Below, piece by piece: positions 41,723-51,026 of a DNA stretch of 64,000 bases. How positions within the stretch are numbered: the first letter of the stretch is position 1; each line of letters begins with the position of its first letter. The DNA comes from Pantoea sp. Mb-10. Its GTDB lineage: Bacteria > Pseudomonadota > Gammaproteobacteria > Enterobacterales > Enterobacteriaceae. The translations under genes were made by a program, and so were the position numbers. The DNA is taken from assembly GCF_021272205.1 (NCBI RefSeq), contig NZ_JAJSDX010000005.1, forward strand, positions 1 to 64,000, read 5' to 3'. The notes under the pieces are model-generated. The model saw only the letters and a list, made by a program, of their open reading frames with translations. It was not told the origin of the DNA and ran no database searches.

Positions 41723-44503
41723 ATGAATACGCTCACCCCCATTCTTAACCCACTGACCTTGCCCAAAGGCGCCGTACTGAAAAACCGTCTGGTCATGGCG
41801 CCCATGACCACCTGCACCGGCTACTATGACGGCGGTGTCACCAGTGACCTCGTCGAGTATTATCGCGTGCGCGCTGGCAGCATCGGCACCGTCATCGTCG
41901 AGTGCTGTTTTGTGGATAATCGCGGTGCGGCCTTCCCCGGTGCGTTAGGTATCGACAGCGACAACAAGATTGCCGGCCTGGCAAAAATCGCCCACGCCAT
42001 TAAAACCCAGGGTTCAAAAGCCATTCTGCAGATCTATCACGGCGGCCGTATGGTCGAACCATCGCTGATTGGCGGAAAAACCCCGATTGCGCCGAGCGCC
42101 ATTGCCGCGCCGCGTGAAGGTGCCACTACGCCGCAGGCCATGAGCGGTGAAGACGTGGAGACCATGATCACCAAGTTCGGTGATGCGGTTAACCGCGCGA
42201 TCAAAGCGGGATTTGACGGCGTTGAGATCCACGGCGCGAACACCTATTTGATCCAACAGTTCTACTCCCCGAACTCCAATCAGCGTGACGACAAATGGGG
42301 CGGCAGCCGTGAAAATCGCGCCCGCTTCCCGCTGGCGGTGCTGGATATCACCCACCAGATGGCAGACCGCTTTGCGGCCGCGGACTTTATTATTGGCTAT
42401 CGCTTCTCGCCGGAAGAGTTGGAAGTGCCTGGCATTCGCTGGGATGACACGCTGTATCTGCTGGAAAAACTCGCGGCGCGCGGTCTGGACTACGTGCACT
42501 TTTCGGTCGGCCAGCTGCTGCGTCCTTCTATCGTGGATACCCAGGATCCGACGCCGCTGATTACCAAATACCTCGCGCAGCGTTCGCCAACCTTGGCGAA
42601 AGTGCCGGTCATTGGCGTCGGCGGTGTGGTCAACCGCGAGGATGCCGAGCTGGCGCTGGAGAGCGGCTTTGATTTGGTGGCCATCGGCAAAGCCTGTATC
42701 GCCTATCCCGACTGGGCCGATCGCGCTATTCATCATCAGCATATGGAGCTGTGGATTGACAGCACCAGGCGCGAAGCCCTGACCATTCCTGAACCGCTGT
42801 GGCGCTTCTCGCTGGTGGACGCGATGATCCGCGACGTGAGCGACGGTCATCGCAAATACAAAGCGGGGGTGTATCAGGCGAAAGTGGAAGCAGAAGCGCT
42901 GAAGCTGAAAATCAATGTAACGCTTGATACCGATCGTATCACTGACATTGCGCTGGTGCCGGACCCCAATCTGGACGTCGATTTCACCAGCACGTTTGAA
43001 AGCTTGCGCGAGCGTATCCTGGTGGCGAACAGCCCGCACGTAGACGCCATTACCGGCGCGACCACGCAGAGTGAGGCGCTGAAAAAAGCGGTGTCACGCG
43101 CGTTGACCACTTCCAGTAAAGAGTACGTGCTGGAAGAGGGGGGCAATCCGAATGCGCCGGTCAGCTACGATGTGGTGGTGATCGGCAGCGGCGGTGCGGG
43201 CCTGGCCGCGGCAATTCAGGCGCACGATGACGGCGCACGCGTCGCCATCATTGAAAAAATGCCCACTATCGGCGGTAACACCATTAAAGCATCGGTGGGT
43301 ATGAACGCGGCTGAAACCCGCTATCAGAAGCTGAAAGGCATCGCGGATAGCAAAGATCTGTTCTACGACGAGACGCTCAAAGGGGGTAAGTTCAAAAATA
43401 ACCCGACGCTGCTGCGCGAATTCGTTGAGCAAGGCCCGCAAGCCATTGAGTGGCTGGCGGCGAAAGGTATCGAACTGTGCGATATCACCATCACCGGCGG
43501 CATGAGCATCGATCGTACCCACCGCCCGGAAGATCGCTCGGCGGTCGGCGGCTTCCTGATCAGCGGCCTGGTGAAAAACATCAACCAGCGCAACATTGAG
43601 GTGCTGCTGGAGACCTCTGTCGAGGAAATTCTGCTGGAGAACGGCGCGGTCGCGGGCGTGAAAGTGGTGGATGAGTACAACGAGAGCCGCATCCTCAACG
43701 CCAAAAGCGTGATTGTGGCCACCGGCGGCTTCAGCGCTAACCGGGAAATGGTGGTGAAATACCGTCCTGAGCTGGACGGCTTCGTCACCACCAACCACAA
43801 AGGCGCCACGGGGAGCGGTATCGCGATGCTGCAGCATATCGGCGCGGCGACCGTAGACATGGGCGAAATACAAATTCACCCCACGGTGGAGCAGACCACC
43901 TCTTATCTGATCTCTGAAGCGATACGCGGCGGCGGCGCCATTTTGGTCAGCCAGGCGGGCCAGCGCTTCTGCAATGAAATGGAAACCCGCGACAAAGTGT
44001 CGGCGCAGATTATCGCGCTGCCGGAGAAAAGCGCGTGGATTGTGTTTGACGATCAGGTGCGAGCCAACAACAAAGCGGCCGATGAGTATATCGCCAAAGG
44101 CTTTGTGATCAGCGCGCCAACGCCGCATGAGCTGGCGGTCAAGCTCAACATGGATCAGGAGCAGCTGCAAACCACGCTGGGACGTTACAACGAATGTGTG
44201 ATCAACCAAAAAGATGAGGAGTTTGGCCGCACCACTGCGCTGCGCCATCCACTGAATCAGGGGCCCTACTATGCGATTCGCATCGCGCCCGGCGTGCACC
44301 ACACCATGGGCGGCGTGACCATCAATACCGAGACGGCAGTGCTGAATGCGGCGCAACAGGTGATCCCCGGCGCGTGGGCCGCAGGCGAGGTGGTCGGCGG
44401 CATCCATGGTGCCAACCGCATCGGCGGCAATGCCATCGCGGATATTATCATTTTTGGTATCAAAGCCGGACACAACGCGGCGAAACTGGCCGCCCAACGC
44501 TAA
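41723..44503 (+). CDS. Soluble three-domain fumarate reductase-type flavoprotein (OYE/FMN_bind/FAD_binding_2)
   Basis: The 926-residue fusion has an N-terminal old-yellow-enzyme barrel (about 1-370: LVMAPMTTCTGYYDGG, HGANTYLIQQFYSPNSNQR), an FMN_bind domain (about 380-460) with ITGATT, where Thr-448 is the expected site of covalent FMN, and a C-terminal FAD_binding_2 domain from residue 483 (VVIGSGGAGLAAAIQAH at 488, THRPEDRSAVGG, HTMGGV). Klebsiella has a cytoplasmic NADH:fumarate reductase with the same layout; the OYE-like domain takes NADH and the FAD domain reduces fumarate. There is no signal peptide. apbE follows, needed to attach the FMN. Substrate could also be another acrylate-type enoate. 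Confidence 0.9.
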   Translation: MNTLTPILNPLTLPKGAVLKNRLVMAPMTTCTGYYDGGVTSDLVEYYRVRAGSIGTVIVECCFVDNRGAAFPGALGIDSDNKIAGLAKIAHAIKTQGSKAILQIYHGGRMVEPSLIGGKTPIAPSAIAAPREGATTPQAMSGEDVETMITKFGDAVNRAIKAGFDGVEIHGANTYLIQQFYSPNSNQRDDKWGGSRENRARFPLAVLDITHQMADRFAAADFIIGYRFSPEELEVPGIRWDDTLYLLEKLAARGLDYVHFSVGQLLRPSIVDTQDPTPLITKYLAQRSPTLAKVPVIGVGGVVNREDAELALESGFDLVAIGKACIAYPDWADRAIHHQHMELWIDSTRREALTIPEPLWRFSLVDAMIRDVSDGHRKYKAGVYQAKVEAEALKLKINVTLDTDRITDIALVPDPNLDVDFTSTFESLRERILVANSPHVDAITGATTQSEALKKAVSRALTTSSKEYVLEEGGNPNAPVSYDVVVIGSGGAGLAAAIQAHDDGARVAIIEKMPTIGGNTIKASVGMNAAETRYQKLKGIADSKDLFYDETLKGGKFKNNPTLLREFVEQGPQAIEWLAAKGIELCDITITGGMSIDRTHRPEDRSAVGGFLISGLVKNINQRNIEVLLETSVEEILLENGAVAGVKVVDEYNESRILNAKSVIVATGGFSANREMVVKYRPELDGFVTTNHKGATGSGIAMLQHIGAATVDMGEIQIHPTVEQTTSYLISEAIRGGGAILVSQAGQRFCNEMETRDKVSAQIIALPEKSAWIVFDDQVRANNKAADEYIAKGFVISAPTPHELAVKLNMDQEQLQTTLGRYNECVINQKDEEFGRTTALRHPLNQGPYYAIRIAPGVHHTMGGVTINTETAVLNAAQQVIPGAWAAGEVVGGIHGANRIGGNAIADIIIFGIKAGHNAAKLAAQR

Positions 44504-44513
44504 ACGGTCTGAC

Positions 44514-44538
44514 AGCCCGCCACGCGCGGGCTTTTTTT
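44514..44538 (+). terminator. Terminator between the fumarate reductase gene and apbE
   Basis: AGCCCGC-cacgc-GCGGGCT followed by T7, 11 bases after the reductase stop and just before AGGAGG and the apbE start. As it lies inside the apparent operon it should act as a partial terminator limiting apbE expression. Confidence 0.85.
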
Positions 44539-44550
44539 AGGAGGGCACGC

Positions 44551-45516
44551 ATGACAACGCAGCCGGGCGTTTATGCCTATTCCGCGGTTTTAATGGGATC
44601 GCCCATCCTGCTGAAGCTGTTTGACAGCAACCCGACTTTGGCGCGTCAGGTGTTTCAGCTGATCAAGCAGCAGGAGAACCTGTTCACCGTGAATCGCGCA
44701 GATTCTGCCGTAATGGCGATCAATCAGGCGGCGGGTCAGCATGCGGTGGTGGTGAGCGAGCCGGTATTTGAGTTGATTCGCGTGGCGCACGCGGTCAGTC
44801 TGCTGCCGGACAGCGCCTTTAATCTCACTATCGGCCCGGTGGTGAAGCGCTGGAAAATTGGCTTTCAGGGACGCGCGGTGCCGCCCGCCGATGACATTCA
44901 TGCGCTGTTACGCCTTACCGATCCGCATCAGGTGATACTGGATGCCCGTGCGCGCTCGGTGATGTTGTGTCAGCCAGGCATGGAGATCGATTTAGGCGCG
45001 ATTGCCAAAGGCTACATCGCCGACGTGGTGCAGGCTTTTTTGCGCCAGCAGGGCGTCACGCAGGCGCTGATCAATCTCGGCGGTAACGTGCAGACGCTGG
45101 GTGCGCCACCGCACGAGCCCGCAGGCTGGCAAATCGGGCTGAAAACCCCGTTTGCCACCGATGATGCGCTGCTGGGCGTGCTGCAGGTCAAAGAGAAATC
45201 CGTGGTCACGTCGGGAATTTATGAACGTTACTTTCTGCAGGATGACCGCTGCTGGCATCACATTTTCGATCCGCGTACCGGCTATCCGCTGGATAACGAA
45301 CTGCTGAGCGTCACGGTGATCGCCGATCGATCGCTGGACGGCGATATCTATACCACGCTTCTGTACGGAATGGGCGTGGAACGCGGACTGGCATATGTGG
45401 CCAGCCGCCCCGATCTTGACGTGATATTTGTGACGCGCGATCGGCAGATTGTCTGCTCTGCGCCGCGCCACTTTCGCTTTCAGCAGCAGGATTTCAGCTG
45501 GCAGCTGCGTTATTGA
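44551..45516 (+). CDS. apbE: FAD:protein FMN transferase (ApbE), cytoplasmic form
   Basis: The 321-residue protein starts at ATG 44551 with AGGAGG nine bases upstream. ApbE motifs are MEIDLGAIAKGYIADVV, LINLGGNVQTLG, TSGIYERYF and HHIFDPRTGYPLD with the metal-binding Asp/Thr near the end (SLDGDIYTTLLYGMG). The enzyme moves FMN from FAD to a Thr of flavoproteins. It lacks the lipoprotein signal of the usual ApbE, so it works in the cytoplasm. That fits modification of the adjacent reductase (Thr-448). The stop overlaps the converging dcuR stop by seven bases. Confidence 0.93.
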   Translation: MTTQPGVYAYSAVLMGSPILLKLFDSNPTLARQVFQLIKQQENLFTVNRADSAVMAINQAAGQHAVVVSEPVFELIRVAHAVSLLPDSAFNLTIGPVVKRWKIGFQGRAVPPADDIHALLRLTDPHQVILDARARSVMLCQPGMEIDLGAIAKGYIADVVQAFLRQQGVTQALINLGGNVQTLGAPPHEPAGWQIGLKTPFATDDALLGVLQVKEKSVVTSGIYERYFLQDDRCWHHIFDPRTGYPLDNELLSVTVIADRSLDGDIYTTLLYGMGVERGLAYVASRPDLDVIFVTRDRQIVCSAPRHFRFQQQDFSWQLRY

Positions 45517-46229
45517 CAGTACTGCTGCAGCAGCGAGTGGTATTCGGGCTGTAGCCGATAGCGGTACACCGGCCGGCCGGTGGCGCCATAGTGAATGCTG
45601 GTGAACAGAATATTAATTTGCGCTAGCCAAATCAGGTATTTGCGGCAGGAGACGCGCGAAATGTTGACCTCCGTGGCCAGCTCGTCGGTAGAGAACTCCT
45701 GGCCCGGATGGGCGTCAATCCACTGACACAGCGTGCGCAGAGTTTGCGGCGTCAATCCTTTGGGCAGGCGCTTGTTATCATGCTGGGTGGCCGGGCTGCC
45801 GTGAATCAGTAAATCCACATCTGATTGCTGGTAGTAGGGGTGATTGTCCATCAGCGATTTCTTCTGCCGCCAGCTGGTCAGCGCCTCTTCAAAGCGCGGG
45901 AACTGGAACGGCTTGATCAGGTAATCCACCACGCCGTAGTGCAGCGAGGTTTTAATGTTTTCCGCATCGGCGGCGGAGGAGATAATGATGACCTCTACCG
46001 GGCTCTGCGCTTTGCGCAGTTCGGGCAGCAGATCGAGGCCATTTTCCTGCTGCATGTAGATGTCGAGCAGCACCAGATCCACCGGCGTTTCGCTGTTAAA
46101 GAGGATCTCTTTGGCCTGCTGCAGCGTCGACGCGGTGCCGCAGCAGGTGAATCCTGCGACCTGTCCGATAAAGGAGCGGTTCAGCTCGGCGACCATGGCG
46201 TCATCATCGACCACTAACACGTTGATCAT
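45510..46229 (-). CDS. dcuR: Response regulator DcuR (CitB-type)
   Basis: The 239-residue regulator has a receiver domain with acidic DDDAM at the front, phospho-acceptor Asp in LVLLDIYMQQENG and Lys in DYLIKPFQF, then a C-terminal helix-turn-helix, FSTDELATEVNISRVSCRKYLIWL. Length equals E. coli DcuR. DcuR activates fumarate respiration and transport genes when DcuS senses C4-dicarboxylates. The start overlaps the dcuS stop (ATGA). It should control the divergent reductase/transporter locus next door. Confidence 0.94.
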   Translation of the reverse strand: MINVLVVDDDAMVAELNRSFIGQVAGFTCCGTASTLQQAKEILFNSETPVDLVLLDIYMQQENGLDLLPELRKAQSPVEVIIISSAADAENIKTSLHYGVVDYLIKPFQFPRFEEALTSWRQKKSLMDNHPYYQQSDVDLLIHGSPATQHDNKRLPKGLTPQTLRTLCQWIDAHPGQEFSTDELATEVNISRVSCRKYLIWLAQINILFTSIHYGATGRPVYRYRLQPEYHSLLQQYCQ

Positions 46230-47857
46230 GCGGATTGGTTTCCTCCATCCCAGGGTAATTGAACTAAAAATTGCGTAAACACACCGGGCTCTGACTCGAC
46301 GCTCACCCCGCCGCCCAAGCTCTCCGTTTGCTGCTTGAGCAGCGACAGCCCTACGCCGCGGTTCTCACCTTTGGTGGAAAACCCTTTGTCAAAAATTGAG
46401 GCGAGAATATCAGGCGCAATGCCCGGCCCGTCATCGCTGACTTCGCACGCCAGCCAGCCGTTCTGGTAATGCAGCATCAGGTGAATTTCACCCTCGGTTT
46501 GCCCGCTAAGCGCATCAATCGCGTTTTCAATCAGATTACCGATCACGGTAATCAGTGCGGCGAGTTGCGCTTCATTGCCCGTGTCGGGGAGAAAGCTGGC
46601 ATCGCTAATGGTGAGGCGATGGCCGCAGTCGGAAGCGCGGTTGATTTTACTCAGCAGGAAACCGGCAATCACCGGCGATTTTATCTTGTCGAGCAGATAG
46701 CCAATCTCTGTTTGATAATTATTGGCCGTCTTTAAAATATAGGCCTCTACCTGCGCATAGTTTTTCATATGCAGTAAGCCGAGGATGACGTGCAGCTTAT
46801 TCATAAATTCATGCGAGCGCTCACGCAGCGCATCCACGTAGTTTACCATGCCCGACAGACGCTGCAGCAGTTGGCTGATCTCGGTTTTATCCCTGAACGT
46901 GCACACCGCGCCGATAATGCGCCCTTGGCTGCGTACCGGCACCGTATTGCTGACCAGCACGCGGCCGTTTACGTGCAGTTCTTCATCGCGCCGTGCGCGG
47001 CCGTGATGCAGGGCATCCTGCAAATGGTGGTGAAACACCGGCGCGTCATCCAAAGACGTCGTGGGTGTGCTGCTGTGCGGCACGGCATCGTTCAATAGCG
47101 TGCGGGCAGCCTGATTAATCAGCGTCACGTCGCCGCCATCGTCCATGGCAACAACCCCCTCTTTGACCGAATTGAGAATGGCCTGACGCTGTTCAAACAG
47201 CGTGGAGATTTCATACGGTTCAAGGCCAAACAGAATGCGTTTCAGGACGCGGACCAGTATAAAGGTGCCAATGGCGCCCGCGACGGTGCCGATCAATATT
47301 GTCCAGAGAATACTCCAGCGGCTTTCGTTGATCTGATCGGCGACGGCATCCAGCGAAATGCCAATCGCCACCACGCCAATCTGCCGATCCTGCGCGTCAT
47401 ACACCGGCGTGAAGACCCGCAGCGCTTTCGCCAGCGATCCCTGATTAACCGAGACATTTTCATGTCCGCGCAGCGCGGGCTGCAGATCTTCGCCAATAAA
47501 ATGTTTGCCGACCAGCTGAGGATTGCGGTGCGAATAGCGAATGCCCGCCATGTTGGTGATGCTGATAAACAGCAGGTTATTGCTCTCTTCAACGGCTTTG
47601 GCGATGGGCTGAATGGCGGCGCGATCGGGCGGTAAGGTCAGGGCGTGCTGAATTTCCGGCGATCGTGCCAGCGTACGCGCCACCGCCATGGCTTTATCCT
47701 CCAGCTGGGTGCGGGTGGCGGCCCCAATCTGGAAAAAATAGAACATATGCACGCTGAACAGCACGAGCACGATGACGGCGCTGAGCATCAGCGTGACCAG
47801 CGTATTCAGTTTCATTGGCCGTTTGCGCACGGCGGTAATCGGATGTGGCGCAGTCAT
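46226..47857 (-). CDS. dcuS: C4-dicarboxylate sensor histidine kinase DcuS
   Basis: The 543-residue protein lines up with E. coli DcuS (543): RKRPMKL start, first helix TLVTLMLSAVIVLVLFSVHMFYFFQI, periplasmic PAS-like sensor (SITNMAGIRYSHRNPQLVGKHFIG, NVSVNQGSLAKALRVFTPVYD), second helix, cytoplasmic PAS (AILNSVKEGVVAMDDGGDVTLINQAA), phospho-acceptor His in RSHEFMNKLHVILGLLHM, and the HATPase boxes NLIENAIDAL, DDGPGIA and GVGLSLL. The second ATG of a pair, at 47857, has AGGGAG at good spacing. It detects fumarate and succinate outside the cell. Confidence 0.93.
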   Translation of the reverse strand: MTAPHPITAVRKRPMKLNTLVTLMLSAVIVLVLFSVHMFYFFQIGAATRTQLEDKAMAVARTLARSPEIQHALTLPPDRAAIQPIAKAVEESNNLLFISITNMAGIRYSHRNPQLVGKHFIGEDLQPALRGHENVSVNQGSLAKALRVFTPVYDAQDRQIGVVAIGISLDAVADQINESRWSILWTILIGTVAGAIGTFILVRVLKRILFGLEPYEISTLFEQRQAILNSVKEGVVAMDDGGDVTLINQAARTLLNDAVPHSSTPTTSLDDAPVFHHHLQDALHHGRARRDEELHVNGRVLVSNTVPVRSQGRIIGAVCTFRDKTEISQLLQRLSGMVNYVDALRERSHEFMNKLHVILGLLHMKNYAQVEAYILKTANNYQTEIGYLLDKIKSPVIAGFLLSKINRASDCGHRLTISDASFLPDTGNEAQLAALITVIGNLIENAIDALSGQTEGEIHLMLHYQNGWLACEVSDDGPGIAPDILASIFDKGFSTKGENRGVGLSLLKQQTESLGGGVSVESEPGVFTQFLVQLPWDGGNQSA

Positions 47858-47969
47858 CATCGCTCCCTGAAAAGAAGAGGGGCTATTATGACGGAGAATC
47901 AGGCGAGGGCATACGGCGATTTCACGGCAGGGAACGGCGGCGGTGCATCAGGCGATGCACCGCGCGCCA

Positions 47970-48506
47970 TCAGGCAGATTTCACCCGGTTGGCAAAACTT
48001 TTGCGCAATTTTTGTAGCTTAGGCGGAATGACGGCCAGGCAGTAGCCGTTGCGCTGGCCCGCGCCGTCCCAGTAATCCTGATGATACGCTTCCGCCGGAT
48101 ACCAGGCTTTTAGCGGCTCAATGGTGGTGACCACGGGATCGCTGTGGTCCGCTTGCGCGCGGGCGATGGCCGCGACCGCTTCCGCTTCCTGCTCGGGCGT
48201 GGCCGGGAAAATGGCCGAGCGGTACTGGGTACCCACATCGTTGCCCTGACGGTTCAACTGCGTGGGATCGTGTGTGGCGAAGCTGATATCCAACAGATCG
48301 CCATAGCGCACTTTCTCGGGATCGAAACCGATACGGATCGCTTCTGCATGCCCGGTTGCGCCGCTGCACACCTGCTCATAGGTGGGGTTGGGGCGCTCAC
48401 CGCCGGTATAGCCACTTTCAACGGACTCTACGCCAATGACATCTTTAAAAACGGCTTCAGTGCACCAGAAACAGCCGCCCGCGATCACCGCATATTCGGT
48501 TGCCAT
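47970..48506 (-). CDS. msrA: Peptide methionine sulfoxide reductase MsrA
   Basis: The 178-residue protein has the MsrA motif AVIAGGCFWCTEAVF with the nucleophile Cys (GCFWCTE), SGYTGGERPNPTYEQVCSGATGHAEAI and YHQDYWDGAGQRNGYC. It lies within the length of single-domain forms. It reduces the S epimer of methionine sulfoxide using thioredoxin. The ATG at 48506 has no strong leader but the N-terminus is typical. The gene is single. Confidence 0.95.
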   Translation of the reverse strand: MATEYAVIAGGCFWCTEAVFKDVIGVESVESGYTGGERPNPTYEQVCSGATGHAEAIRIGFDPEKVRYGDLLDISFATHDPTQLNRQGNDVGTQYRSAIFPATPEQEAEAVAAIARAQADHSDPVVTTIEPLKAWYPAEAYHQDYWDGAGQRNGYCLAVIPPKLQKLRKSFANRVKSA

Positions 48507-48723
48507 GTATTTTGCTCCTTTCAGGACTAAACCCTCAACATAGGGGCGTGCGGCACTGAATTCAACCGGACGCAGTGTTCATTGCGTGCGCGACGGGCAG
48601 CGCACCCTAAGGCAAAGGCGCCCGCCGACGACATAAGCGTATAAAAAATAAAAATGTCTTTCTCACCAATCACTTTGTCGAAGCGGTAAAAAATCTGGCT
48701 TGATCGCGTGAAAAAAATGGTAA

Positions 48724-48743
48724 TACTGTTTTTATATACAGTT
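48724..48743. promoter_or_regulatory. LexA box upstream of umuDC
   Basis: TACTGTTTTTATATACAGTT has the CTG-N10-CAG core of the SOS box. It lies 20 bases before the umuD start, where repression is expected. Confidence 0.88.
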
Positions 48744-48763
48744 ATTATTATAAGGCCATGAAC

Positions 48764-49186
48764 ATGGAGTTTTATCAGCCAGCGGAACTGCGCGTCCTGC
48801 TTAGCTTGCCGCTTTTTATTAGTCGGGTGCCCTGCGGTTTTCCCTCGCCCGCACAGGACTACGTTGAGCAGCGCATCGACCTCAACCACTTGCTGGTGAG
48901 CCATCCGAGCTCGACCTACTTCATTAAGGTGAGTGGCGACTCCATGATTGAAGGCGGCATCAGCGATGGCGATATGCTGGTGGTGGACAGCGCGATCGGC
49001 GCCGAGCACGGAGATGTGGTGGTGGCCGCACTGGGGGGAGAGTTTACGGTGAAGCAGCTGATGGTGAAACCGGTGCTTCATCTGCGGCCGATGAACGCGG
49101 CTTACGGCATCATTCCGGTTCCCGATCCCGATCAGTTTGAAATTTTTGGCGTGGTGAAACACGTGATTAAAACGCTGGGGAAATGA
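48764..49186 (+). CDS. umuD: DNA polymerase V subunit UmuD
   Basis: The 140-residue protein starts at ATG 48764 by alignment with E. coli UmuD (139) and an AAGG eight bases before; an ATG six bases earlier is an alternative. The cleavage site CG in [18 protein letters not shown] matches the self-processing Cys-Gly, Ser-60-type nucleophile is in SGDSMIEGG and the Lys in EFTVKQLMV. RecA-driven self-cleavage to UmuD' activates Pol V for translesion synthesis. Its stop overlaps the start of umuC. Confidence 0.95.
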   Translation: MEFYQPAELRVLLSLPLFISRVPCGFPSPAQDYVEQRIDLNHLLVSHPSSTYFIKVSGDSMIEGGISDGDMLVVDSAIGAEHGDVVVAALGGEFTVKQLMVKPVLHLRPMNAAYGIIPVPDPDQFEIFGVVKHVIKTLGK

Positions 49187-50448
49187 TGTTTGCCCTGGTG
49201 GATGTAAACAGTTTTTATGCTTCCTGCGAGACGGTGTTCCGCCCGGACCTCAAAGGAAAGCCGGTTGTGGTTCTCAGTAACAACGACGGCTGCGTGATTG
49301 CCCGTTCCGCAGAGGCGAAAAGGCTGGACATCCCAATGGGCAGCCCCTACTTCAAGATTAAAGAGGCGCTGCATCATCATCAGGTTGCCGTTTTCAGCTC
49401 GAACTACGCGCTGTACGCCGACATGAGCGAGCGCGTGATGACGCTCCTTGAAGAGATGGCGCCGAGTGTTGAAATCTACTCCATTGACGAAGCCTTTCTC
49501 GATCTTAGCGGCGTGCGCAACTGCTGTGTACTTGATACGTTTGGACATGAAATACGCACGCGGCTCAAGCGGGAAACGCACCTTACCGTGGGGGTCGGCA
49601 TTGCCCAAACCAAAACGCTGGCCAAGCTGGCGAATTTTGCGGCAAAAAAATGGCCGCAAACGCGTGGCGTGCTGGATCTGTCCAACGTTGATCGCCAGAA
49701 AAAGCTGCTGCCGCTAATCGCGGTGGAAGATGTTTGGGGCGTGGGGCGGCGTATTAGCAAAAGGCTGAATGCCATGGGCATCATGACCGCCAGCGATTTA
49801 GCCAATCAGAGCACATCACTGATCCGTAAGCACTTCAACGTGGTACTGGAGCGTACGGTGCGGGAACTGCGCGGTGAACCTTGCCTGGCGATGGAAGAGT
49901 TTATGCCGATAAAGCAGCAGATTATGTGTTCTCGCTCATTTGCTGAGCGCACTACGGCGTACAGCGAGGTGCGCGAGGCGGTATGTAACTACGCCGTTCG
50001 CGCAGCGGAAAAACTGCGCGTGCAGCGGCAATACTGCCGACAAATTGCGGTGTTTATTCGTACCAGTCCGCACGCCGTGGGCGAAGCGTTTTACGGCAAT
50101 CAGGCCATGGGTATGCTGCACATCCCAACCAACGACACCCGCGACATTATCGAGGTGGCCACGCAAGCGCTCGACACTATCTGGCAGGAGGGCGGCCGCT
50201 ATATGAAAGCGGGCGTGATACTGAGTGATTTTTACAGCCAGGGCGTGGCTCAGCTGAACCTTTTCGATGAACATCCCCCGCGGCCCAATAGCGAGGCGCT
50301 GATGCGCGTTATGGACAGCGTTAACCAACGCGGTAACGGCACGCTCTGGTTTGCCGGGCAGGGTATTCAAAAACCTTGGGCGATGAAGCGCGAGATGCTA
50401 TCGCCCGCTTATACGACGCGCTACCGCGATCTGCCGATCGCAAAATGA
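49183..50448 (+). CDS. umuC: DNA polymerase V catalytic subunit UmuC (intact)
   Basis: The 421-residue Y-family polymerase matches E. coli UmuC (422): [47 protein letters not shown] with the acidic pair, [37 protein letters not shown] and the C-terminal beta-clamp motif VAQLNLFDE. It lies directly after umuD (overlap) under the LexA box. This is the working copy; a second umuC at 1-203 and 11183-12215 is broken by a mobile element. Its downstream region has another LexA box for the following gene. Confidence 0.96.
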   Translation: MMFALVDVNSFYASCETVFRPDLKGKPVVVLSNNDGCVIARSAEAKRLDIPMGSPYFKIKEALHHHQVAVFSSNYALYADMSERVMTLLEEMAPSVEIYSIDEAFLDLSGVRNCCVLDTFGHEIRTRLKRETHLTVGVGIAQTKTLAKLANFAAKKWPQTRGVLDLSNVDRQKKLLPLIAVEDVWGVGRRISKRLNAMGIMTASDLANQSTSLIRKHFNVVLERTVRELRGEPCLAMEEFMPIKQQIMCSRSFAERTTAYSEVREAVCNYAVRAAEKLRVQRQYCRQIAVFIRTSPHAVGEAFYGNQAMGMLHIPTNDTRDIIEVATQALDTIWQEGGRYMKAGVILSDFYSQGVAQLNLFDEHPPRPNSEALMRVMDSVNQRGNGTLWFAGQGIQKPWAMKREMLSPAYTTRYRDLPIAK

Positions 50449-50474
50449 GTCAGGTTGGCTAAGTTGTACGTTAT

Positions 50475-50494
50475 TACTGTAAACCTGTACAGGT
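50475..50494. promoter_or_regulatory. LexA box upstream of the ymgA-like gene
   Basis: TACTGTAAACCTGTACAGGT contains CTGT-N8-ACAG. It starts 27 bases after the umuC stop and ends 67 bases before the next start. A -10-like TATACT is at 50511-50516, so LexA would overlap the -35 region. This suggests an SOS promoter. Confidence 0.82.
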
Positions 50495-50561
50495 AGGTGC
50501 CTTTTTGCGCTATACTGGCAGGTGAGAACAAAGCGAAAGCCCACTTTCTCAGGAGGTAATA

Positions 50562-50840
50562 ATGGAAAACGCAGAGCAAAATGTCATCGGTGAAGCTGCC
50601 TACGCCTTGCTGATGCGACGTGAGGCGGTGACGGTCAGCAGCCTTGTTAAAGAACTCGGCCGCATGGCTGAGAATAACGTTTCGCCTGAGCGACATCAGG
50701 AAATTATTGGCGCCCAGCAGTGGCTGTTGGCGCATCGCGGGCATTCAGAACCCGACAACCGAACCGTTTCCCCATTACGCGGTTTGAGCGCGCAATCCGG
50801 CAGTGTGCGCATGCCTTCCGACGAAAAAAATAAAAAGTAG
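50562..50840 (+). CDS. YmgA-like connector protein, probably SOS-controlled
   Basis: The 92-residue protein starts at ATG 50562 after a strong AGGAGGT. ENAEQNVIGEAAYALLMRREAVTVSSLVKELGRMAENNVSPERHQEIIGAQQWLL matches the small helical fold of YmgA and the gene at 51453 (IGEATLALLERAGPVNTSALIEQLNAM). The E. coli family passes signals into the Rcs phosphorelay and biofilm control. It is followed by a basic Ser-rich tail, unlike the others. The LexA box and nearby TATACT place it, uniquely, with the SOS response rather than with the ycgZ operon. Confidence 0.8.
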   Translation: MENAEQNVIGEAAYALLMRREAVTVSSLVKELGRMAENNVSPERHQEIIGAQQWLLAHRGHSEPDNRTVSPLRGLSAQSGSVRMPSDEKNKK

Positions 50841-50968
50841 CGTGCCGGGCATCAGGCCCGGACGCGATACGGCAAAAATCCTGTCTTCCTAATCTTTCCC
50901 AATAGCATTTTTTGCAAAAATTGCCTGCTACGAATTTCTATAGAATTTCTGTATAGATTTAAGGTGTT

Positions 50969-50976
50969 TTGTACAA
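50969..50976. promoter_or_regulatory. TTGTACAA palindrome upstream of ycgZ
   Basis: TTGTACAA lies 50 bases before the ycgZ start. The same palindrome is before ymgA (51315-51322). It is a candidate operator for a shared regulator; E. coli ycgZ-ymgA-ariR are repressed by the MerR-like BluR, which is not in this window. Confidence 0.4.
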
Positions 50977-51026
50977 TTTTATTCGGGTGTAGCGCCCGTT
51001 TTTTTGATCACTTGTTGGGGTGACTT

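Noticed and set aside
43094..44497. Long minus-strand frame (467 codons) opposite the fumarate reductase gene
   Set aside because: The opposite strand encodes clear FMN_bind and FAD domains; the antisense product is His/Arg-rich and without any family features.
50838..50863. GC-rich hairpin (CCGGGC/GCCCGG) after the ymgA-like gene
   Set aside because: It may be a REP-like element or weak terminator, but there is no T run and no second copy was noticed, so it is not listed as a feature.
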